Of a stretch of DNA of 32,566 nucleotides, positions 24,387 through 30,413 are shown piece by piece (position 1 is the first letter of the stretch; every line of letters starts with the position of its first letter). The stretch covers positions 1 through 32,566 of the forward strand of contig JAZKYU010000026.1 in NCBI GenBank assembly GCA_045612305.1, read 5' to 3'. Origin of the DNA: HGM04593 sp045612305. GTDB lineage: Bacteria > Bacteroidota > Bacteroidia > Bacteroidales > Bacteroidaceae. Both the position numbers and the translations under genes were made by a program. The notes under the pieces were generated by a model, which worked only from the letters and a program-made list of their open reading frames with translations, was not told the DNA's origin and made no database searches.

Positions 24387-25613
24387 TTATCTTAATTTCA
24401 TTTTCATAAACCAGCTCTCGTTGAATGTTATTCCAACGTTCAAGCGAAGGTAGGTCTCCTCTATTAAACCTGCAGTCTTGGGGCGCATGCGTATAACTTG
24501 TCCCGATATGTGCAGTGTCGAGCGGTTGTTTGTCTTGTTTATTATGGGTACCGAGAAACCTAAGCTGGCTCCAAGCTCCTCGCAACCCTCGTTGTTGTTT
24601 ACCTCGCAATAGGGTTGTGAGTAGAACAAGCCCATGCGGTAGTTCATACGTTTGAGTATGTTGCGTGAATATTCGTTGGCCGAGTATTCTGCTCCGAGAG
24701 AAATTTTACTGCGGTCGACACCTTTGTCGTAACCGAGAAAACTCGACGAGCTCCACTTTTGGTAGGTGTAGTCGGCACCAAATTTCCAGTTTGAGTTATA
24801 GTCGTACAAGACTCCAAAACCGAATGTATGGGGTAGCTTGTAGCTCCCGTATACAATGTTTTTGGAGGGCCTGGTCTCTTTTATTTTGGCGTTGAGGTCG
24901 TGCCCTAGTGAGTATGTAAGGCCGACTCTTACATTGTGCTTGTCCTGGAACTTGAAGCTGTATTGTGCACCAAAGTCCAGCTTGTAGCTTCTTAGGTCTA
25001 TCTGGGTTGTTTGGGTGTTGTCGTTTATGGTAGCGTCGGAAAAGTCTTGGCTGCTGCTGTGGGTTATGTTGCCGTATATGTACGACGCCATAAAACCTAC
25101 AGAGAAGTTGTTGCTTGGTGCCCATCCTATACCGATGAAGGGTTGGTAGATACCACCATCGCCGTTAAAGTGAGTTGTGCTCTCTATGTTTGTTTCGCTG
25201 CCTTTCTTGGAGAAAGAGTAACCCACGTTTGAGTAGGGGAGGTAACCAAGGCTTATACCTACTCCTTTAACGACACGAAACTGCATTGCTATGTAGTCGA
25301 AACTTGCGTTTTTGAAGTTCTTTTTAACGTTGCCTTCGGCAATATTTACGTTTTGTATAGAGAATCCTGTTTCGAGGAGCATGGTGATGCTGTCGGCAGC
25401 TGAGAACGACGCGGGGTTAAGCAGGTTTATGTAATTGTTGCTGCGTAGAGAATATCCCAAACCTCCCATCTGGCGGTTGACGCCCAAGTTCTGGTCGGCA
25501 AGGATGCCGAGGCCGTGACGCGAGTAGGGTGAGTTAATACCGTTGTCGGCAACTGCGACTACGGTAATTAGTATGGTTGTTAGCAGCGCTAAAAATTTTC
25601 TATTTATAGTCAT
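24387..25613 (-). CDS. Outer-membrane beta-barrel protein of unknown function
   Basis: The 408-residue product has a signal peptide (about 1-22). The mature start, NGINSPYSRHGLG, is typical of a Bacteroidota barrel family. Alternating strands run to the last strand, NVGITFNESWFMKMKLR. Strand pairs such as VGISLGYLPYSNVGYSF and FSVGFMASYIYGN are clear. It resembles FadL-like porins in general layout, but the substrate is unknown. It overlaps the end of coaX by 14 bases, which points to translational coupling, and precedes the TPR gene by 16 bases. Confidence 0.83.
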   Translation of the reverse strand: MTINRKFLALLTTILITVVAVADNGINSPYSRHGLGILADQNLGVNRQMGGLGYSLRSNNYINLLNPASFSAADSITMLLETGFSIQNVNIAEGNVKKNFKNASFDYIAMQFRVVKGVGISLGYLPYSNVGYSFSKKGSETNIESTTHFNGDGGIYQPFIGIGWAPSNNFSVGFMASYIYGNITHSSSQDFSDATINDNTQTTQIDLRSYKLDFGAQYSFKFQDKHNVRVGLTYSLGHDLNAKIKETRPSKNIVYGSYKLPHTFGFGVLYDYNSNWKFGADYTYQKWSSSSFLGYDKGVDRSKISLGAEYSANEYSRNILKRMNYRMGLFYSQPYCEVNNNEGCEELGASLGFSVPIINKTNNRSTLHISGQVIRMRPKTAGLIEETYLRLNVGITFNESWFMKMKLR

Positions 25614-26328
25614 AATGAGTTAAAATTCTGTTCAATCCTTTTGCTACAAGAAATCTATCGGCAAAGATGCGATTTTTTATGCTATTTATCAACGTTTTTT
25701 CGTCTCGGCCCGTTAAAAAAACAAAAACATCGCCGTTTTTTTCTATAAATTCGTTAATGTAGCCGTCTATCTCGTGACACACGCCCTTTATAACTCCGCT
25801 ACGTATGGCTGTTTCGGTGTCGTAGCCGTGGGTGGGGGTGTCTCCTTCTTGGTCTATCAGGGGCAGGCGGCCGGTGAAGGTGTGCAACGCTTTGAAGCGC
25901 ATATTTACTCCTGGAGCTATGTTGCCGCCCACGAAGTTACCTTCCTTGTCTACTATGTCGATTGTTATGGCGCTGCCAGCGTCTATGACCATTAAATTGC
26001 GCCCGGGTACTTGTCCTGCGGCTCCAACAGCTGCTGCAACCCTGTCGCTACCGAGTGTTTGCGGTGTGCGGTACTTTATACCTATGGGTACAGGGGTTTC
26101 GTTGTTGAACCATAGAACAGGGTAGCCATAACTCTCTATCTCTTTTTTTTGCTCGGCGGGTATGTCGACCACGGTGGATACAATAGCTTTTTCTATGTCG
26201 TAGCTTTTGTTCCAGTCGGTGAGTAGCTCCATAAAATTCCCCTCCTTGCGTGTGTGCAGAATTATCTGCTCACCTTTGAAAAGAAAGAGCTTTGCGCTGT
26301 TGTTGCCTATGTCTATTATCAGGTTCAA
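25600..26328 (-). CDS. coaX: Type III pantothenate kinase
   Basis: The 242-residue enzyme phosphorylates pantothenate in the first step of coenzyme A synthesis. It shows the ASKHA-fold motifs NLIIDIGNNSAK (phosphate-1), VIDAGSAITIDIV (phosphate-2) and GGNIAPGVNMRFKALHTFTGRLP, with GSDR in the substrate region. There is no ATG in a suitable place. I chose the TTG at 26328-26326, because it aligns the protein with the family start, and the -7 box TAACTTTG at 26357-26350 lies 21 bases upstream, which rules out the in-frame GTG at 26403. It ends with TAG and overlaps the barrel gene by 14 bases, heading the block that runs to ppiD. Confidence 0.92.
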   Translation of the reverse strand: MNLIIDIGNNSAKLFLFKGEQIILHTRKEGNFMELLTDWNKSYDIEKAIVSTVVDIPAEQKKEIESYGYPVLWFNNETPVPIGIKYRTPQTLGSDRVAAAVGAAGQVPGRNLMVIDAGSAITIDIVDKEGNFVGGNIAPGVNMRFKALHTFTGRLPLIDQEGDTPTHGYDTETAIRSGVIKGVCHEIDGYINEFIEKNGDVFVFLTGRDEKTLINSIKNRIFADRFLVAKGLNRILTHYDYK

Positions 26329-26349
26329 GTGCGTGGGTGTAAATTTTTG

Positions 26350-26382
26350 CAAAGTTACTGTAAAATATTCACATTTTCGCAA
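26350..26382 (-). promoter_or_regulatory. Predicted promoter of the coaX block
   Basis: TTGC (26382-26379), 21 bases, then TAACTTTG (26357-26350) followed by CA on the minus strand. It sits in the 87-base gap after the AP-fold gene and fixes the coaX start as the TTG at 26328. No terminator separates it from the upstream gene, so readthrough is possible. Confidence 0.65.
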
Positions 26383-26415
26383 TTTTAGCCGATTTATACA
26401 CACTTTTGTAATGCC

Positions 26416-27960
26416 TTATTTGAAAATTCTCAGGCAGTTATCGTTGGGGCGTCGTATGTGTAACAGGTTGGCAAGCTCGGGGGCTAAAATGTTGGCTGGG
26501 GTAAAGTCGTCTACGACGCGGTGCTCTATGCCTTGGCCGTAAATTATTATGGGGAAACTCACGGGGCTGCGGCGCACAAGGTTTGTCGCTGATACTACAT
26601 CTTTGGCCATCTTCCAGCCGGGCATAAGGCGCAACCAAATGTCGCCTGAACATTTTGCGTTGTAGCCGTTTTTTACATATTGAAGCTCTGGGCTTAACAT
26701 ACCTCCGAGGCGGTATATTGTGAAGACATCTTCGATGCCGTCGATAGACTTAAGAAACTCCACAGCGTGGGCTACGAGGTCTACTTTATTCAGCTGTTGT
26801 TGCTCGAGCTTTTGCTTGTTTAGGTAAAACTCGGAGTTGAAGAAACCATCGATGTACTCGCCCTTCCCGAAGAGCGCTCCCAGGTAGACGTTCAAGAGTG
26901 CTTTTATGCGCTCCATATGTATGGTGCCCGTGGGGAAGCGGTGTTTCTCGTCGTTAGAGTCGTCCTCTACTACGTAGCCGGTTGAGGAGAGCGATATTAT
27001 TATGTTTTCCATGCCTATGCGGCGGTCGAGCTCTTTCAGCAGGTCGGCTATGTTTTTGTCGAGACGGGTGTATATGTCCTGTATCTCTATGGGGCGGTCT
27101 TCCATGGAGACGCTGTTGTAGTTTCCTGCGTAGTAGGTTATAGATAACATATCGGTAATGTTGTCCATGCCCATATCGCCGCTTCGCAGACAGGCTATAG
27201 CCATCTCGTTTATCTCGTCGTTTATGCAGGCGCTTGTTTTGTAGGAGCGTATGTCGTTCTTGCCGTCGAAGGTGTAGCTGAACTTCTTGGGCGCTTTCTC
27301 GCCGAAGTTGTTGTATAGCTCGGTGGGGAATATGGGCTCCCACTTGCTGTTGCGCCCCACAACATCTTTGTTTATTTTTGCAGCCCACTCGGGGTACTCT
27401 CCGTAGTATGACGAGCTGCACCAGAAGCCTGTGTCGTCGTTTTTCCACAAAACTTCGTCGGCGTCGTGGCCTCCTTGCATAACTGCTATGTCGCAGTCGG
27501 GGGCTATGACGCAGATTCTTGCTTTTCCACGTGTGGCGCGTTTAATCTCGTCGGACAGGGTGATGGCTTTTAGCTTTGTGGGCGAAACTTTGTTGTTGGT
27601 GTATAGCCCTTGCTGTTTGCTGTCGTCGGTGCAGTTTACGATGCGCAACGATGAACGGTCGAGCCATCTTTCGCCCACTATGCCGTGGGTGTAGGGGTTG
27701 GTGCCGGTTGCAAGTGTTGCTGCCGACGAGGCGCGGTCGATGTTCTCGAAGGCGTAGTAACTGTTGGGGTAGACCTTTCCGCCGGCGAGCAGCCTTTTGA
27801 AGCCGTCGGGGGTATAGAGGTCTTCAAATTCGTACATAAAATCGCTGCGTAGCTGGTCTATAGTGATGGTAACCAGTAGCTTGGGCGACTTTATTTGCTT
27901 TTGCGCGTGCACGAAGAGGGGCACGGCAAGCAAGAGTATCAATAGAGGCTTAATTCGCAT
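26416..27960 (-). CDS. Alkaline-phosphatase-superfamily protein, probably catalytically inactive
   Basis: The 514-residue product has a signal peptide (about 1-19) and the fold signature of PafA/NPP-type phosphatases: TITIDQLRSDFMYEF (D35), ATLATGTNPYTHGIVG, SDEIKRATRGKARIC and IEIQDIYTRLDKNIADLLKELD. From memory of the family, the nucleophile region is changed (DRASSAATL near 75-83 instead of a Thr-Gly-Pro-Gly-His type motif). The second metal site is YAGNYNSV (277-284) instead of a T-D-x-x-G-H motif, and the S-D-H-G site is SSTGY (325-329). Only the first Asp seems kept. It would be a periplasmic pseudoenzyme; an alignment is needed to be sure. ATG 27960 lies 22 bases inside the upstream DUF4105 gene, so the two are translationally coupled. 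Confidence 0.8.
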   Translation of the reverse strand: MRIKPLLILLLAVPLFVHAQKQIKSPKLLVTITIDQLRSDFMYEFEDLYTPDGFKRLLAGGKVYPNSYYAFENIDRASSAATLATGTNPYTHGIVGERWLDRSSLRIVNCTDDSKQQGLYTNNKVSPTKLKAITLSDEIKRATRGKARICVIAPDCDIAVMQGGHDADEVLWKNDDTGFWCSSSYYGEYPEWAAKINKDVVGRNSKWEPIFPTELYNNFGEKAPKKFSYTFDGKNDIRSYKTSACINDEINEMAIACLRSGDMGMDNITDMLSITYYAGNYNSVSMEDRPIEIQDIYTRLDKNIADLLKELDRRIGMENIIISLSSTGYVVEDDSNDEKHRFPTGTIHMERIKALLNVYLGALFGKGEYIDGFFNSEFYLNKQKLEQQQLNKVDLVAHAVEFLKSIDGIEDVFTIYRLGGMLSPELQYVKNGYNAKCSGDIWLRLMPGWKMAKDVVSATNLVRRSPVSFPIIIYGQGIEHRVVDDFTPANILAPELANLLHIRRPNDNCLRIFK

Positions 27961-29120
27961 ATTTTTTTTCTGTGTATGTGAAAAAGTGAACGTACAAATA
28001 TTGTTATAGCAAGGATATATGCAGGTGTGGGGTAGCTTTGTGGCACAAAGGGTGCTGTTACGATGAAGGCGGCTACCATAGCAATCTCCACCCACATAAA
28101 GTTCATATTTTTATCTTTTTTTGCGCAGTAAACAATAAAGGGTATGAGCGCGAGGGGGATGGGGTTTATCCACATAAGCAGGTAGTTGTTGCCCACAGCC
28201 GGGTGTTGCGAGAAGAGTGCCATAAAGAGCAGCAACAAGCCTGCAAAGCCTTGCAAGGAGTAAAGGAGTATGTCGTATGCCCAAAATATTTTGTGACTGC
28301 GCACCTCGCACAGCATAATTATCATAGTGAACAGAAGGAGCAGTATGGCGCTGTTAAAGGGGGTAAAGTGGTTTATACTTTTTTCCTTATTTGTGGGTTG
28401 TAAAAGTTCTGTTTGCTCCTCTACGATGTTTTCTCCTGTGGTGGTTTGTGCTGCAGCAAGGTCGTTCATGAGGTTGGCTGGCAAAAACTGTAGCTCTTGT
28501 TGTGTGGCGGGGCGGTCGATGTCGGCGCCGAGCAAGAGGTTTACACCAAAACTTGTCCAGGGTTGTGCGGCGGTGCACGTCTCTACAGCTTTGCGCAGTG
28601 TTGTTTGCTGTGTGGCGCGGGTGTGGGTGATGCTGTCACCAAGTTGCTCGTAGAGTTTGTCGCGCACCTTTGTGGTGCAGTTGTTGTAGAAGTAGTTGTA
28701 ACGATAAACTCTGTTCGAAGGGTGGCAGTTGAGCCATAGAGCGTCGAAGAGTGCTCTTTTTTGCAAGGAGTCGAGGTGTATAACCTGTTCGGTGACGCCT
28801 GCACCACGATAGCGATACTCTTCTATAAAATCTTCATAATCGACACAGCCTACAAGGTAGTCGGTTTCTCCCAAAATAAATCGCCAAACAAAGTTGGGGG
28901 TGTTGAAACTAAAATAACCATAACCGAAGACCACGTCTGTGTGCTTGCTGCTGTCGGTGTAGCGCAGGGCTGTGTGGCCGAAAAGTTCGTAGACCTCCTC
29001 GCCGGGAGAGCAGGTGAGAAGGCTGACGCGGCTGTTGTCGGCCGTGGCACTCAACGTGGCAAGAACGATGATGGTTGTCGCTAAAACTCTTTTTATGCTG
29101 TTGCTTGTTGTTTTGTACAT
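27939..29120 (-). CDS. DUF4105 (Lnb N-terminal domain) multi-pass membrane protein, candidate lipoprotein N-acyltransferase
   Basis: The 393-residue protein has a signal peptide or first helix (about 10-27), then a soluble periplasmic domain (about 28-245) with the DUF4105 signatures ELFGHTALRY (H49) and YNYFYNNCTTKVRD (C148). At least four, probably five, membrane helices follow (about 255-385). This domain family (Pfam PF13387) is now named for Lnb, the lipoprotein intramolecular acyltransferase found in Firmicutes; H49 and C148 would be its catalytic pair. Acting on lipoproteins is therefore a reasonable inference, given lspA and several lipoproteins nearby, but is not shown. It starts 22 bases after a clear -7 box and overlaps the AP-fold gene by 22 bases. 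Confidence 0.82.
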   Translation of the reverse strand: MYKTTSNSIKRVLATTIIVLATLSATADNSRVSLLTCSPGEEVYELFGHTALRYTDSSKHTDVVFGYGYFSFNTPNFVWRFILGETDYLVGCVDYEDFIEEYRYRGAGVTEQVIHLDSLQKRALFDALWLNCHPSNRVYRYNYFYNNCTTKVRDKLYEQLGDSITHTRATQQTTLRKAVETCTAAQPWTSFGVNLLLGADIDRPATQQELQFLPANLMNDLAAAQTTTGENIVEEQTELLQPTNKEKSINHFTPFNSAILLLLFTMIIMLCEVRSHKIFWAYDILLYSLQGFAGLLLLFMALFSQHPAVGNNYLLMWINPIPLALIPFIVYCAKKDKNMNFMWVEIAMVAAFIVTAPFVPQSYPTPAYILAITIFVRSLFHIHRKKICELSLY

Positions 29121-29141
29121 TTGTCGTTGTTTTTCGTTCGG

Positions 29142-29172
29142 CGAAGATACAATATTTATAGGAATTTTAAAA
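29142..29172 (-). promoter_or_regulatory. Predicted promoter of the DUF4105 gene
   Basis: TTTT (29172-29169), 19 bases, then TATCTTCG (29149-29142) followed by C on the minus strand. The ATG at 29120 is 21 bases downstream. Confidence 0.6.
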
Positions 29173-29183
29173 CAGAGAGGGGT

Positions 29184-29233
29184 ATCAAAAAAACAAATAG
29201 AACAGGTCCTTCACAACCTGTTCTATTTGTTTT
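29184..29233 (-). terminator. Terminator after the secreted CTD-like protein gene
   Basis: A perfect 17-bp stem (29190-29206 with 29217-29233, loop 29207-29216) is followed on the minus strand by a U-run made by the A's at 29187-29193. It ends the transcript of the 29248-29955 gene just before the DUF4105 promoter. Confidence 0.9.
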
Positions 29234-29247
29234 GCGGGTAAATGTAA

Positions 29248-29955
29248 TTATCTTACAATTGTTTTTTTACCATCGATGATGTAGATACCGGCTTTTACTA
29301 TTTTGTCGATTTTGTGACCGGTTATGGTGTATATGCCCGAAAGCGGGTTTTCTGCCTCGGCTTTTATATCGTCTATACCTACAGTAATATCAGCGGGGGC
29401 AAGCTCAAAGAATACTCTTGAGCCCTCGTCTTTGTAACCGTTTGCGTTGTAGAGACCCATCTGCTGTCCGCCTGTTTGCCAGTTACCATAGTGGCTGAGG
29501 AAAGTTCTTCCGTTTGCAGTTTTAAAAGCGTAGCAACCGTTTGTGTTGTCGAGTATCCAAGTGTAGTTTGTACCCTTAACCTCATCTTCGCTTAACATAG
29601 TTGTGCATTTTGCACCATCGTTTGTGTTTGCAACAGTGATAAGTTTATGGTCATCGGCCGAAACAATCATAATGTTGCCGTCCTCGGCTTCCATAAAATA
29701 CCAAATTTGTGTAAGGGGATAGCGGGGGTCTTGGTTGTTGATGCAGAGCTCTTGGTGGTTTCCACCCCAAGGAGTAATGTTTGTAAAGGTATACTTTTTG
29801 TCCTGACCACCGTTGCTGTCTCGGCCGCTATAAATAATATAGAGTGTGGGCTTTTCTCCCTTTTTGGTTATTGTGAAGGGGTAACTTTTTGTTTGTGCTG
29901 TGAGTGTTGTTGCAAGAAGAAGCAACAGTGTGAAGATTGAAGTAAATTTTTTCAT
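29248..29955 (-). CDS. Secreted protein with a type IX-like C-terminal sorting tail
   Basis: I do not recognise the main body of this 235-residue protein. It has a signal peptide (about 1-20, cleavage near LTA-QTK). A beta-rich domain (about 24-185) follows, with repeated aromatic/Asn-rich motifs such as PLTQIWYFMEAEDGNIM and TFLSHYGNWQTGGQQMGLYN, which looks lectin-like or like a beta-trefoil. The last 40 residues (about 195-235: VGIDDIKAEAENPLSGIYTI then KAGIYIIDGKKTIVR) resemble the short C-terminal domains of Bacteroidota secreted proteins, with GxY and GKK near the end. The start is the ATG at 29955; the ATG at 29961 is also possible. It has its own promoter box and terminator. Confidence 0.75.
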   Translation of the reverse strand: MKKFTSIFTLLLLLATTLTAQTKSYPFTITKKGEKPTLYIIYSGRDSNGGQDKKYTFTNITPWGGNHQELCINNQDPRYPLTQIWYFMEAEDGNIMIVSADDHKLITVANTNDGAKCTTMLSEDEVKGTNYTWILDNTNGCYAFKTANGRTFLSHYGNWQTGGQQMGLYNANGYKDEGSRVFFELAPADITVGIDDIKAEAENPLSGIYTITGHKIDKIVKAGIYIIDGKKTIVR

Positions 29956-29983
29956 AGGCATAATTTTATGTAAAATGTTGCTG

Positions 29984-29991
29984 CAAAGATA
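29984..29991 (-). promoter_or_regulatory. Predicted -7 box for the secreted protein gene
   Basis: TATCTTTG (29991-29984) followed by CA on the minus strand, about 30 bases before the start codon. No clear -33 element. Confidence 0.5.
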
Positions 29992-30004
29992 CTCTTTTAA
30001 ATTG

Positions 30005-30040
30005 AATAAAGCAGAAAAACATTGGTTTTTCTGCTTTATT
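30005..30040. terminator. Perfect inverted repeat after the PII-like gene, probable terminator
   Basis: A 16-bp perfect stem (30005-30020 with 30025-30040, loop ATTG) lies 25 bases downstream of the PII/CutA-like stop codon on the minus strand. The T-rich arms and flanks are consistent with an intrinsic terminator, although the U's are partly inside the stem. Confidence 0.7.
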
Positions 30041-30064
30041 ACACAATGATTTATGAAAAATCTT

Positions 30065-30358
30065 TTAATATTGTTGCTCTATGTTCCACACAAAAGCTCT
30101 AAGGCCCAGCATAGGGGTTTCTTTGTCTATAGCCTCTATCTCTTTGAGCAGGGTGGGGACTTTGCTGTCCTCGACCACGGCTATGATGGCTGCTCCCATT
30201 GAAGGCCAGGCGTGTGAGCCCAAGTGGGGGTCTCCGTTTTTTGAGCCTCTTCCTTGTACTTGGTCGAAGAAAGAGTATCCGCGGCAGCTGTTGTGGGTGA
30301 GCATATCTATAATCGCTTGTTTGTGCGATATGTCGAATGTTATGAGAATACTTTTCAT
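30065..30358 (-). CDS. Small PII/CutA-like protein next to an RND efflux permease
   Basis: The 97-residue product has the beta-alpha-beta pattern of PII/CutA-type ferredoxin-like small proteins: an N-terminal strand MKSILITFDISHKQAIIDML, a loop GYSFFDQVQGRGSKNGDPHLG in the position of a PII T-loop, and a second strand AAIIAVVEDSKVPTLLKEI. Such proteins often form trimers and bind ligands or metals. It lies 55 bases downstream of the RND permease stop on the same strand, with a hairpin between. An efflux-linked sensor is the inference. The His and Asp residues in the loop could bind a metal, but this cannot be shown. Confidence 0.7.
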   Translation of the reverse strand: MKSILITFDISHKQAIIDMLTHNSCRGYSFFDQVQGRGSKNGDPHLGSHAWPSMGAAIIAVVEDSKVPTLLKEIEAIDKETPMLGLRAFVWNIEQQY

Positions 30359-30376
30359 TGTTGTCTTATGGGTTTG

Positions 30377-30408
30377 GTTTCACCGTGCCCCTTTAGGCAC
30401 GGTGAAAC
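30377..30408 (-). other. Intercistronic hairpin between the RND permease and the PII-like gene
   Basis: A perfect 13-bp GC-rich stem (30377-30389 with 30396-30408, loop 30390-30395) lies just 5 bases downstream of the permease stop. No U-run follows on the minus strand, so it is not a standard terminator. It may stabilise or process the permease mRNA, or weaken expression of the next gene. Confidence 0.6.
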
Positions 30409-30413
30409 GGGGG

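Noticed and set aside
26954..27448. A 164-codon minus-strand frame, rich in Arg and His, within the AP-fold gene
   Set aside because: Same strand but another frame inside a well-supported gene; composition is typical of a frame-shifted reading.
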